From Haemaphysalis longicornis (Eukaryota > Arthropoda > Arachnida > Ixodida > Ixodidae): a stretch of 64,000 nt of DNA. The notes under the pieces were generated by a model, which was not told the origin of the DNA, did not search any database, and was given only the letters and a program-made list of their open reading frames with translations. Positions 23,814 to 36,260 of this stretch are shown here, in pieces (the first letter of the stretch is position 1; each line of letters starts with the position of its first letter). The translations under genes and the position numbers were made by a program. The stretch is from assembly GCA_013339765.2 (NCBI GenBank), contig CM023449.1, positions 15,971,811 to 16,035,810 of the forward strand, written 5' to 3'.

Positions 23814-26800
23814 ACAATGATCAGCATATCAGCTCATTTCTACACCTTCCTCATCGGTCCGAAACAGACAGACGCACCGTGGAATCAAACAGTAGTTTAT
23901 ACCTGTCAGCCAATGCCCGCAAGATTTTACAATCCATCAGAAAATATAATAACTCCTTGTGTGTGAATGCCCCTATAGCCCCACAATCCGGCCTTCCCCG
24001 CCCACCGGAGCCCTGGGAGTGTGAACTAAGCAGCTCGCGACCTCAAGACCAGGTACATCTGATCGCCCGGGCCTGAGCAGCAACGACAGCTGTCTCCTTT
24101 CTCGACCAAAAAGAGGCCACCCAACTTTTTTGTTGTATTTTTGTTTGATCAAAATACATGTTTTAATACTCACTAATTTCACAAATTGTTGGCACTTGTT
24201 TTAGCTCGCAATGCTGGTGCCATTTTCGTCGTAAACCCCAGTACTCAGCCGTGACAAAACACTGTACTTACGGAGTTTCGTCAAGTCAACGATCAATGAT
24301 GATGACAATTATTTAATTTTTGTTAAAAATATCCAATAATCGGGGAGTGTTCACGTCTGTGTGTTGAGAAGAATTAGTGAAATCTATTTGCAGGATAATA
24401 AAAAACATGACATACGGGAGCGAAGAAAGAAATGAACAGGATGTACATAGGAAAAAAAGACAAATGTTGTTAAGCAGAATGTTGGTTTCTACACCTGTGG
24501 CAGCAAAAATAAATTTCGGCCGAGTACTGGCCTTTAAACCAGATTAAGGCTAAATGACAAATAAATAGGAGAGAATGTCATCAGGCGGCAAACATTTCGT
24601 TCCGCGTTTTACATTGGCTTTGAAAACAGCGACACCAGGAAGACACAACAGCTCAGTGAAAAGCAGACAAGTAAAACGTGCTGAGAAGGATAGCTTCAAA
24701 ACTTGCCGGTTCTTGCATTTTGCCATGATCTCGTAGCCGCTAGCGCGAAGAAGCCATTGCTCACCAATTGAAAGAAAAACAACCCCACACCCATCGGTTT
24801 CTCGTTTCGAAATTCGATCGCTTTGTTTGTCTTCTTTCAGCGTATCAGAATATACCAGTTAAAAGGCGAAACGGGATAGTTGAAAGCAATCTGTACTGAT
24901 TGCTGTGGCGAGTTTTAAAATGTCGCAATGCAGAGGATTTTCTTGAACTTCAGTATGACATCAAAATGTTTGCAGTTGTCTTCCCAGCTGGTTTTTGGAA
25001 AATTACCTCGAAATGGTGGTGTCTTCAGCCATCTGACAGGTCAAGAGCCTATTGTGCGTGACGAACTTAAGAAGAGTCACTCCACCTGTGAAGTTGGATG
25101 ACCTGTGACGCTGCAGCACTTCAAAGAGGGTTAAACAAGGGTACAAGGATTCATTTTCATATTTTGGTAATGGTACTGAGGATAGGTTAGCGATGGCAGA
25201 GTCCTTCAAAGCATTGAAGGACTCTGGCGATGGCTATAATACGGACTGAGTGGTTTCGTTGCAACTTCACACATTTTCGTCGGCATCATCCCTACGAGCT
25301 GTCACCTTAGGGTTTATTTAAACTAGAATTATTCGGGTTGAGTGCGCGCATGCTCGACAAGGTCAGCTTTTCAGGCAATTCCAGTTTTGTTTCACTCGAC
25401 CCTGGATAACACCGCCTAAGCCCCATTAACTTATTACTATATAGTGGTGGTGGACCATACGCCAGAAGATCTCCAGGTGTAAAAATGTTTAAAGGGCCGT
25501 GTAATAAAACGGCTATACGAAGAAGAAAACGTCCAAATGCAAAAAGAAAATGTGCTAGGCAACAAGCAAGCGACGAGCAAACGAATAAGTGAGCTTGATG
25601 TCGATCCAGAGGCTTATTTAGGCGGGTCCACCAAGCACAGAGATTCCGAAAATACTGCGGCGAATAAGGAACCTGGCCGCAGTGTTAGAGCAGTTGTTGG
25701 AGTAGGGTCTGTGGTAGTTTTCTGTTCTGTGTACTGGACCAACGTCAGGCCGAACCTCCGCCAGTCAGGTGTGGATCTTCAGTTCGCTACCAGACTCGGT
25801 TGCACGCGGACATCGCACCTACTCTCAAGCGCCGTTATCTCCAACATGAGCGCTAAATCAAGCCCACCGCCACTGTCACAAGAGCAGCTAAACCGCTAAA
25901 CCGGATGTCTCAAGCAAGCAAAAGTCGGTCTTAGAACTATTAGAGGGCAATTCTTGAATTGGTTTTGTACTGAATAATGTTAGAAGATTGTTCGTAGGTC
26001 AGTAGGGAACGTAATAGTTTGCAGAAAGCCGTACTTTGTCTACTGGAAAAATGAAGCTAATCTTTCTTCGTTTAGTAAAGTCGTCGCGACAGTGATCGGT
26101 AAGCCACATTTGGAGAGGAAGGGGTAAAAGCTTCCACGGAGCTGACCTTATGGGTCACAGGTGTTGAGGGGCGCTGTTATGTACGAAAGATTGCGCCAGG
26201 ATAAGGAGCCTACGTTCTCACCGTAATCGCCAATTGACGGGCTTGATGCATGCTGGTGGCGCTCAGAAGCAGCTACGTCGCCAAAAGAAACCGGTCTCGG
26301 ATAAGCTTTATCGTGGTGACGAATAATAACGACGTGGCTTCCATACGGAGTGATAGCGTGGCGGGTATGCCGATGAGATGATAATTTTGTCACAATCCCT
26401 ATTCCCACCCCCTCCTGCTGATCATATCATTCGATAATAAAGAGAAGCCCGACACAACTTGTCCTGAAGAGACGCCTCATCAGACTGAAGCAGGCAGTTG
26501 TGCGGATAAGAAAGGGAGGAACAGAGAGGTTATCAACTGGTTATCAAAGCAGTTATCAACGCAGGGTGCAACTGGATGCTCAGCAGGGTGCCTGCTGAGG
26601 GTGCCTGCTGATGAAACCACCGAGCATCAGAAAGCCTGGAAGTGGGTCGCGAGAGGAACGTGGTCGGCCACACTGCTAGTAGTTAGGCGCGTTGACTGCT
26701 ACTCTCATCTTATGGAAGAGAGTTTATGAAGAACAACATTAAGGGCAATTTGAAACAAAAAAGCAAGAAAAGAAAGGGCGAGGGTGGGCAAAGTTCAAGT

Positions 26801-27115
26801 AATTTTCTAGATATCACAAAAAATTGAAGGCTGCGCAATACAAAACGTTTTTTGGTTCTCTTTGTCCGTTTCGTTTGCACGTACATTGATCAAGATAACA
26901 TGCTTACATTGTCAGGCATGCTCGCGTCATTTTGTGAGAATGGTCTGTAAAGTAAACACAATGTCAATGCAAGCACTTTGTATAATCAAAATAAACGCTT
27001 TTAGTCCGTATAATGTTACTGTCCTTGTTTCGAATGACCGAGACTGAAGCCAGGGACAGCAAAGTTTGTTTAAGGCACTCGAGTCTGCTTACGTGTTTTC
27101 AGTGTGGTAGCATTA
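23814..27115. other. No gene recognised
   Basis: Contains a 13-bp-arm hairpin at 25197-25226 and a cluster of micro-duplications near 26528-26613 (GTTATCAAC three times; AGGGTGCCTGCTG twice). A 120-codon ORF at 25537-25899 has no recognisable domain. Confidence 0.5.
25197..25226. repeat. Perfect 13-bp hairpin between GCGATGGC direct repeats
   Basis: CAGAGTCCTTCAA (25197-25209) pairs exactly with 25214-25226 across a 4-nt loop. GCGATGGC lies on the left (ending 25197) and (G)GCGATGGC follows on the right. It is not a terminator in this genome type; function unknown. Confidence 0.8.
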
Positions 27116-29089
27116 TGGCTGCCCGTGTCCATAGTTCCCCAAACGTACTGCTGCATAGCATTGTGGGTTTGAACATTAGGGGTCTCATAAAAAAACTTAG
27201 ATGATGCATATCAAGTCCTTTATAAACATCAATACAGTATTTTTTGCCTCCAAGAGACGCACCTAAATATCCATCAAAGCAACTTTCGGCAATAATAGAC
27301 TGTCTTGCGGAACGATTGAAATGCCTTTGCTCTTTCAGCTGGCGGGGTAGCCATTGTGACCCGAAAACCCATCCCATATCAGTTCGTTAGACTACTCACC
27401 AGTTTTGAGGTGGTTGCTATTCGTGTTATCGTCTTCTTTGGCGGTTGATTACTGTATTTTCTTTGTACATTCCCCCGGATCATCGTTTGTCTACCTCGGA
27501 ATTCGAGTCCTTGGTGGATTAGCTTACTGGACCCTTTATCTTAGTTGGAGATTAAAATGCACACAACAAGCTCTGGGGTTCTGGGCGAAATGATGCCCAT
27601 GGCCGCTTAACTGAACATTTCCTAGTACCGTCTTGTGCGTGTTTGTTCAACAAACAACAGCTCACATATTATAAGACCACACACAGCACGCACACACAGA
27701 CTTGGCAATCGACCCTGCTGTTTTTTTCCCCCACGTTGAGTGATGGGTGGCGAAAAACCCGTTAGGAAGTGACCATTTCGAAGTATTCGTCAACTGCCTA
27801 GACAAAGACCCCTATCCTCACATCTCAACTAAAAGTTTTAAAGAAACCGCTGCAGATTGGGAGAAAATTAAGCAGAAATCTCAACTCTCACACACTACCA
27901 TAAACATTTGGGTATTCATGAAGCTTGTAGCTTTCTCACAGCACATATCTTTGACACAGCAGAGAACTTCATTTCTCAGACTTCTGGTAACAGAAGTAAC
28001 CTAAAGCGGCCCTGGGGGAATGAAGAGTGTCGACAAGCGCGCCAGGCACAGAACTAGGCATGGGGTATTCTTCGCAGTTACCCAACTGTGGAGAGCCTCG
28101 TACCCTTCAAGCGCGCCAAAGCCATGGGATGGCACATTCGCCGTCAGGCCAACAGCAATAGCTGGAGGTCCCGTTTAACTTCAATAAATTCTTTCCCTGA
28201 TACAAAAAAGGTTTGGAACAGAATAAGAAAACTTACCCCTTGTTAACACCGCTGGTAGCACCTTAGAGGACTAGGCAAATTCGTTGGCACAACACTTCGA
28301 ACCTGTCTCCAGCTCTTCACATTACGTAAGAACATTTATACGCTACAAAAAGGTAGCTGAGCCAAAGTCCATACGTGCCAACAAGAAATCAAATTACTCC
28401 TATAACTCTCCAGTCTCTCTTCACGAGCTCACGACTGTGCTGGCTGGTTGCAAGTCTTCGGCGCCAGGTGCACATAACCTTACGCACACCATGATCAAAC
28501 ACCTTCATACAGAAACAATTCATACTCTCCTCTATTTATTTAACAGTATATGGCGCACCGGGCACTTTCCTAAGGCATGGAAACAGGCTATCGTTTTGCC
28601 ACTGCTGAAACAGGGAAAGGATGCCTCCTGCGTTTCAAGTTATCGTCCGATTGCCCTGTTTAGCTGCTTGCGTAAGCTGTTCGAAAAAATGATAAACAGA
28701 AGGTTACTACACTTCCTGGAATACAATGGTATTCTCGACAGCTGCCAGGCAGGTTTTCGATCGGGCAGTTCAACAACAGAACAACTTTTGAATCCCATGT
28801 GAAAAAATGTCGCTTTTGAATCCTATGTGAAACACTCCTTTGTTGACAAAGCATATGACACCACCTGGCGCTACGGCATCCTGTGGGACCTAAGATCTTC
28901 TGATATTTGTAGGAATATGCATAAGACACTTGAAAGCTATCTGTCTGAACGTACATTCAGACTGAGTGTCGGGGCTGCATACCCGCACTGTATATGCAGA
29001 AAACGGCGTTTTCAGGGTGGGGTACTTAGCTGCACACTTTTTATTATTGATTTAGTTAGTACCCACAGTTCCTTGCGGCATTACATGGG

Positions 29090-30200
29090 GGGATGCACAA
29101 AAAAGGCACTGACAAGAAGTACTTATTAGCAAGCAAGAAAGCAAGTTACAAGAAAACGCATATATACATTTCAAATAGCCTAAGACATGCCACGTAAAAA
29201 TACTGCATTATTACAATAATTAATAAAAAGGCACTCGCAAGTACTTTACACAAGCGGGATTCGAAGTTTCAAATAAAGACAAAGCAATAGAAAGGGCATA
29301 TAACATTTTAGATTGCCCGCAATCACACCACGTGAAAACAAAGCATTAGTACGATAATCGAAAAACAGTGCGTGTTGCGAGGCTGCACAAGTACAATTCT
29401 TATAGTACAAGAAGCAATTACAGAATAGTGGGTGCATTTGATAGGTGATTTGAGGAAACAGAAAAACTTATGATGTAGCAAACACATGACAATGTTAGTT
29501 TAGGCCTTCGAGGGACGAAAGTGTAGACAGGAACGTGTTACTAGAATGATGTGCAAACACTGACGAAGGTAATCTGTTGCACTGACGAATGGCTTTAGGG
29601 AAGAATGAGTCAAGGAACGCACTAGATTTAAAATGTATATCACGAACTTTATAAATATGGTCGATGCGGGCACATATGTAATGAGGTGGGGAAATATACG
29701 ATTCGCGCGGCATACCATGGTGTGAAAAATAAATTTCATAAATTAATTTGAAGGGAAATACAGTGCTACGATGTACAAGCGATTCCCAATTCAGTAAGTT
29801 CAAGCGGGTATTTCTACTAAAATTCGTCTCTTTTGCCAATTTTCTTAAAACATACCTGGTTGCGAGGCTTTGAACGTTTTCCAATTTAGCTTTATCAAGG
29901 AGGGTCGGCGGGTGGCATACCGAGCAAGCATATTCGAGTATAGGCGATATGTTAGTTTTGTAGTTTTTTACAATAGTTTTCTGGCAGTTTGCGGGAAGGT
30001 GCTTGTGTTGCGGCGCAAAAGCCCCAATGTCCTTGAAGCCTTACGAGTAATATAATCAATGTGTCTGGGCCAGCACAGTGTAGATGTAAACTCAGAAGAA
30101 CACACTTGGAAAATCTCTGCCCCGTAGCATCTTTTACTCCATTTATGTGGGCGATGTTCATACCAGGTATAGGTTTGGGTGAGTTGGTATACCAGTTGGT
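29090..30200 (-). mobile_element. CR1/L2-like LINE 3' end nested in the I-like LINE
   Basis: Reading leftwards, HIDYITRKASRTLGLLRRN near 30010-30070 is the reverse-transcriptase thumb. The next ORF (29495-29884) contains ENVQSLATRYVL, ESLVHRSTVFPFKLIYEI and FLDSFFPKAIRQCNRLP, the standard C-terminus of RNase-H-less LINEs. About 400 bp of AT-rich 3' sequence lies between 29090 and 29495. The insertion sits exactly where the host LINE's YVDD segment should follow LFIIDLVS, so the host copy was split at that point. The right boundary is uncertain by some tens of bases (30170-30245). A short repeat, GGCACT.(G)CAAG.AGTACTT, occurs near 29108 and 29231. Confidence 0.75.
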
Positions 30201-32210
30201 ATATCGTCTTCGTGCAGTGTGTGCATTGAACGTTCAAGGTTCATGTCAGTTTCTGGTAGTGTAACCTGTCTATCTGTGCACAGGAGGTGCAACGTGCCAA
30301 AAACAGGCTTGTAAAATGAGCAGACGAATATGGCCTTGAGCTGAATCCTCAAAACAGCACGTGTGTCTCAATTTCTAAGAGGCGTGGTATTCACCCTGAT
30401 CCCACTGTCCAACTCAGTGGAATAGCTGTGCCTGTGAAAAAGCAGCACAAATTTTTAGGCATTGGGCTGGACGAAAAGCTCTTATTTATTCCACACACAA
30501 AGAGCTACCCAAAACAATCAGTATAGAGGCAATGAATATCCTAAACGTCCTATGCCACCACTCCTACAGTGCAGATAAGATGAGTCTGCTGCGTCTCTAC
30601 AACAGTTTAGTGAAGTCGCCGCTAAACTAAGGGAGCGCAATATAAGGGTCAGCTTCGTGAACCGCTTTAAAAATGCTTGACCCTGTTCTGCACCTGGGGC
30701 TTCGCCTTTCGTCAGGAGCCTTCCGAACGAGTCCTGCACAAAGCCTATACGCGGATTGTGACCAGTGGTGCCTGGAAGACCAGCCCTTATATACAGGTCT
30801 GTTGTATGCTGTGAAGATAACATCCATAAAAAATCACATTTCCTCGTTTATTATCAATGACACATCTGCCATGTACTTCTTTTTCGCCTTCTATAGACCT
30901 ATTCCCTTTTCGTTGAGAGTGAAAGTGCAAGCTGAGGAGCTCGGGATTTGTCTTAGCGAGATTTAAAAACTTCAATCACAGACCTTGTTGCTCCTTGGGA
31001 AATGTCTCCAGTTTCTCGTGATTTATCTTTTAGAGCCTTTAATAAAAGAACTGCATTAAGAAAACTCATCGTACAGCCCTTCCTACGCTTAATACGCAAA
31101 TAGCCTTACACAAAGTTTTACACAGATTCCTCCAAGCCCGCCTATTCTCGGTCATGCGCTGCACATGGCCCAAACTTTGCCATCACAAAGAAAATAAAAA
31201 AGTACCAGCATCTTTACAGCCTGAGGCACAGAGAATTTTAACCACCCTGGAACACATTACACAATGCAGAATACGCAGTTTCATTGTTTTTGGACTCCCT
31301 GAGCGTAGTATTAGCTCTACACTCAGAAAAACCCACCATAAACTGCATTTTGAATAGTCTTATCAAAGCCATCATGTCTGCCTATGCTCTAAAATTGACT
31401 TTAGAAGTCTGCTGGGTAGCTGGACACAGCGGAAATTCAGGGAATGAAATCACTGAACAGATTGCCCCTGTGGCTGCTCTCCGCAGTGTTGTAGATATTT
31501 CACATTTGCCTTACCTAGACATGACTTTCACTAGTTCGAAGTAGGCTTCGGAGGCGCTGGCAAATACAGTTGGACGCGCAAATCCAGAACTAATTGCGCA
31601 TTATAAAACCACAAATAGGGAAATAAAACACAACAAAAAGGAAGAGGTTTAGAGAAATATCAATATGCAGATTCATAATAGGCCGTACGCACGCTACATA
31701 TTCTTGTCTTTTAAACAAACCCCCCCACCAGCTTGTGAGAAGTGCGGACAATGACTTACAGTTCTTCACGTATTGATTGAATGTTTGGCATACTATAATG
31801 CAACGAAACCACACTGCCTCCGAACTATACACCTACACGATACCCTTACATCTACCATTGTTTTTATCTGATCAACACCCAATCAGAAGTGAATGCCGTT
31901 TAGCCTACCTCGCTGAGATCAAATTTTTAGCACCTTATTTCATACCTTGTGTGATGTCAGGGCCATACATGCAAGTGAGCGTTTTTATAACAGGTGCGAG
32001 GGACGTGACTGCCATCGCTGGAGCTAGGGGCATGTTATGACGCCCCCATCACGGCTACACGTAACCATCGTCATTGTTACCTGCCATTTTAATAATCTTT
32101 GCTTTTTAGAGTAAGGGCCCTTTAAACCCATACATACACAGCTTTACCAAGTACATCACAATAATTGCAATTGTACTTTAACAAAAACGTAGAGAGAAAA
32201 AAACATTGTC

Positions 32211-32245
32211 TTGGCGCTCTTTGGCCTCAGACGTCCTTGCGCCAA
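32211..32245 (+). repeat. 3'-terminal stem-loop of the I-like LINE (decayed copy)
   Basis: TTGGCGC (32211-32217) pairs with GCGCCAA (32239-32245). The loop includes TCTTTGGCCT and CCTT, matching the loop of the stem at 61061-61092. Probably the reverse-transcriptase recognition structure at the RNA 3' end. Confidence 0.65.
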
Positions 32246-32257
32246 TAAAATACACAT

Positions 32258-35200
32258 AGCAGTAGCATTGTATACGCGTGATTTTTTTTGGTCTTCATTG
32301 GTTATTAGAGTGCAGAACATAAAGAACTCCTTACTGAGAAGGTACCAGTCTTCGTTATAGTAGGCTCTCGATACCTGGATGCAGCAGTAAATTATCGCAG
32401 GGGGAGAGCATAACGCTTTGACGTTAAAAACTTGTGAGCAATCTTAAGTGCCCCAATGATTTTTTTTTCCTGTAATAGGTGTGCTTCCGTTCACATCGAA
32501 AGTAACTTCAAAACTGCGCTCCGTATAGAGTAAGTGTTAGACAGCGGTTAAGTCGCTTGCGCGTCTCTTGGTTCTATTGCCGTCTTTGTCAGCGCTCATA
32601 TTTGTGGGATGACGGCGCGGCGGGTTTTTCGCCTTAAGGGGGAGATAACATTACTAAAGCGAAAGCTTTCTGAAAGGGCCCGATGGCGTCCTGTAACAGA
32701 ACTAGTGCATTTCCCCATATATCGGTCGGTCGAACGAAAAGCTCGGATAAGATCTCCGGACACACGGCGCTGCGTGAAACGGGGCTTCCATTGTGTCCAA
32801 ATGGTTACTTAAATCGCGCCAAAGTAAATGTTCTAGATAACACAGTGCCCGCGTTGATCATGAAGAAGGAGTACAACAGTGTACCTATAACTCTTAAGCT
32901 ATGTATCTGTACAGGTTTTGATTGTTCGTAGACGCGTTTATTTATTACGCGAAAAATTGCCGCACTGGTTAGTGCTTCGTTTGCGATTTGGGTGTTCGAA
33001 GGTTTCACAATCGATTCGACGCACTTTCCTTGGATTAGGCGAAGATTTCGCGCCTCTCTCAAATTTCTTTCCAAAGGAACGGTAAGGGTTTTTTATTCAG
33101 CAACCACGACTCGCCACTCACGGGATAATATCATGGTTAATATTATGCGCGGCCATTTTTTTCGTAGACTCAGTCGATCGCTCAAAAAATGCAAGCATTC
33201 AATACGATACTGTAGCTGCCACCTTTCCTTGTTAAACTCCCTCGTTTTTCATGGGTGGTTTTCAACAAGCGGCAACTCTGGCAGGGCACCAATTATAAAA
33301 AGATGGGAGTGCCATTAGGTGTGGCAGGAAATATCAAACTCCTAATTTAAATTTTCAGAACGAACCAACCAACATAACCACGCCGTATAGCTAGTTCTGA
33401 GTTGCAGATGCGCCACTCTGGGGAAGACTAAAAGTTGCTTTGAAGGAGCTTGCGTTTCCGTCCGAGAACGTGCCTTTCATCGGCTGTTTTTAATTTGTTG
33501 TTATTGCAGACACATTCAATAAGTGATAGTAAACTCGGAATTTTGAAGTGCTACCTTCGCCAAATGCTATCCTCCAATGCCCTGAGCGCGCAAAATGAGC
33601 AGGGTGGTAAGAAAGTAACGATGTTTCCGTTCCCTGATCAAGTAAATCCACAGATCAGTTTTGTTCTTGTTCTTTGGGCATGCAGTATTTTTGATTTTTG
33701 GCTTACTGGTATATAATCCTGCGGAAGGATAGATTTCAAGGTTGTCACGGCACAGAGCTAGGTGCATTGATGCAGCGAGATGGGTCCCCGGAACTGTATT
33801 CCCCGAGCATGGCAATTGCGCCACAACGATACACTTTTGTTTCGCGCGGCACTGCTGACATTTTCGTCTCTCGATACATTTTTGGCCCTCCTGTTAACAA
33901 ATTGGATTTTCGGTCACACTCTGTAGTCAAGTGCAGCCCACATAATTAAAAAAAAATATTTCAAAAGCACACATTGACAGCATGCATAAGCACTTTCCTT
34001 AGCTGAGACACGAACGACACACACCCTTTGTTATCGTCCGCCACTTTATAGTTGGCACTTTTTGACACAACAAAAACTGCTCTCTGCCTTTTGTCTGAGA
34101 CAACCTTGGACTCACGTGCTACAGTAACTTCACTGCTACGGCTCATGTGCTACGATGAATCAGCGGTAAAGATTGCGTTTGGTTTTGGTCTTGGGCCCAA
34201 ATCGATTGGTGCCACCATTGTTACAAAGCAATAATGCATTGGCTACTCCACTTGGCATACGTTGTTCTTTGCAATAACTTCACGGGGCGTTAACTCTCGC
34301 AGGCTCCGGATGGCGCGTCAGCTTCTTACATTTCCGACGCCAGCGTTTGCACGTCGGGACAATTAATAGCCGTACGTCAATATGGGGGCCACAACAAGTC
34401 CTCCTGCTGGCGTTCTGTTACTTCTCTGTGATGTGTCTAGGCTTCGTTTTCATTTCCTAACTCTACCTCGGAACTTCAGGTTCCATATTTCGGTGCTCGT
34501 GGGAAACCCGAGTGCCTGCACAACAATGTCGCTACTTCGCCGATGGTTGTTTCGAACACGTTCCCCTTGCCATCGACATCACCCTTAGGCTACGCCAAGC
34601 AGTTCCTAATTGTATTCCTAGTAACAGCGACAACACTTCCACCGACTGGCGCGTTGATTGGAAGAGCAAGCAAGGCTGCGCACATGCATGAGGAATCCTC
34701 GGAATAGTGGGAAACGGTAGAAGAACGCGCTTCCTAGGTTCATTAGGAGCGCTTTATTGAAGGTCACAGAAAGGGAAGGGGTTGCATTCTGCAATTCGGA
34801 ATCATTTTCGAAAGTTTGGCGCGGCAATTTTTTTTTGTGATTACTCGCGTAATACAAATACGGTGAGCTCGCTCTACTTTGTAACAGCGAAGCGTGAGGA
34901 TATTTCTGTCACCGTGACAGAGTGCCTTCGGGCAATTGGAAGCTAAAAGCTTTTCGTTCAAACGCGTAGAGCAACGCAACATGTCCCAGTTGCTCACCTA
35001 AATCAAGGAAGCGTTGAAAAACCGAGTTGTAAACGTTTCCTTCTTTTATTACCGGTGGAGGCACAAACTGCAAAAAGGCAATAAGAAAAATGTGGACTTA
35101 AAAACGGGAAGTTTCAGAGTTCACTTTAGTAATTGTATTAAGGCATCGTTAGTAATTTTCAGTTCTTTCACTTCCCTAGTGCTTCTGTTCGGCGCGTATG

Positions 35201-35329
35201 CTTTACGTCTACAAATGGTTCATTTTTTCGCTGTAAGAGCAGACCAATTAGCACGATTTTCAGCGAACTTAGTCCGTCGTAAAATTTTAGACGGCCTATG
35301 TGTTGTGATTGAAAGTGACAGAGTTGCTA
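32258..35329. other. No gene recognised
   Basis: ORFs of up to about 108 codons with no recognisable motif. The 154-codon ORF at 35014-35478 runs into the low-complexity LINE 3' end and shows no known domain. Confidence 0.5.
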
Positions 35330-36260
35330 TGGTGAAGGAAGGAAGAAAGAAAGGCAAAGGAAAGGCAAAAATGTCAACCAGGCTGTTAGCTAGGTTGCTA
35401 TCCTACACGTGTGGCAAGGGAACAATGGAAAACAAGATGAAAACAGCAAAAGAAGGGGAAGCTAAGGGCAGCGCGTAAAGAGGTGTGGCCAGCGTTACGA
35501 CACTATAGACGATAAAGTTAATTGACTTCATAAAGAGTAGTCTTTTGTGCTACAGTCTTCTGTGCAAGTTCGTTGTTTTTAGGAAGGACAGGAGCGTTTT
35601 TCTCGCATTCTGTGTATATGAAGGAGAAGGCCAGCGGCCGGGGATTTTCTCCTAAGGGAACGGCCGCCGAGAATCCAGCTTCCGTAAAGTTGAGGAGAGT
35701 GGCCTTCTTGCCGATGAAAAACGTGGACACTCGCATACAACATGGCGTGTGGTCTCCTGTGTGCCACAGACTTCACACACCTCACTATCTTCCATTCCGA
35801 TCAAATGCGAGTAAGCATTTGTGAAGGGGACTCCAAGCCAGAGACGGCAAAGAACGGTTGCATCAGTTTGCGGGAGGCCTAATGAAAGAGGACGCGGAAG
35901 ATGCGGCTCCAGGGCATTAATACGAGAGCTCATGAAGTCTTGTGTAGTCCATTTGGCTATGTGGTCTCACGGGCAAGTTTGCGGAGAGTACTAGCGGCGT
36001 CCGTCCTGCATAATGGAATGGATATGATCTCCGTCGTTTCTTCCTGTTCAAAGCGTTTTCTGTACTCAGGGGTATTCCCAAGCTCACCCATTTGTCAAGC
36101 CTACACCTTCCTCATTGAGATCGGCCCAGCAGCGCCCGTCGCGATGCCGTTGGTGGCTGACAGGCAACTCAGCATGGCTTTCTCGTCGCCCGAAGCCTTA
36201 AATTTACCAGCGGAAGCATGTTACCCACCGAGCGTTTCAAGGCAGGAAAAATCTTAGGGC
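35330..36260 (-). mobile_element. LINE 3' end: ORF2 C-terminus and pyrimidine-rich 3' UTR
   Basis: The ORF at 35652-35933 carries HLPRPLSLGLPQTDATVLCRL, then a GVPFTNAYSHLIGM segment and CEVCGTQETTRHVVCECPRF. This is the Cys/His knuckle that follows RNase H in a LINE family common in ticks. Upstream (to the right) the coding is degraded, with RTDAASTLRKLARETT near 35965-36010. Downstream (to the left), 35330-35480 read on the minus strand gives a TTAACATCCCTGCC-like segment and ends in a CTTTCTTTC run, fitting a LINE 3' UTR and tail. The frame is broken at about 35650. No target duplication was found. Confidence 0.72.

Larger units (their letters stand above)
27116..32257 (+). mobile_element. 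Decayed I-like LINE, interrupted by a second LINE
   Basis: Endonuclease remnants begin near 27160, with FCLQETHLNIHQSNF near 27240-27290, GGVAIVTRKP near 27340 and GSDHF near 27768. Reverse transcriptase occupies about 28284-29085. It includes HTMIKHL, YRPIALFSCL, AGFRSGSST, the first catalytic Asp in DKAYDTTWRYGIL and QGGVLSCTLF, and then it is interrupted. The element resumes near 30250 with NLSICAQEVQ and continues with KFLGIGLDEKL, LDPVLHLGLRL and SGAFRTSPAQSLYAD. RNase H remnants follow: FYTDSSK near 31116, then LEVCWVAGHSGNSGNE. It ends with a C-terminal CEKCGQ...HVLIEC near 31740-31785 and a 3' stem-loop at 32211-32245. It aligns with the LINE at 55574-61113 throughout ORF2. Stops and indels are frequent, so it is dead. 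ORF1 is absent. Confidence 0.85.

Noticed and set aside
23442..24076. Overlapping ORFs of 117 and 150 codons
   Set aside because: They translate purine-rich duplicated DNA into Arg/Glu-rich low-complexity peptides with no domain.
25537..25899. 120-codon ORF considered as a small gene
   Set aside because: No domain, no neighbouring signals, and length compatible with chance in this composition.
35014..35478. 154-codon ORF considered as a membrane protein gene
   Set aside because: It crosses from unique AT-rich DNA into the LINE 3' UTR and tail; the Lys-rich end is repeat sequence.
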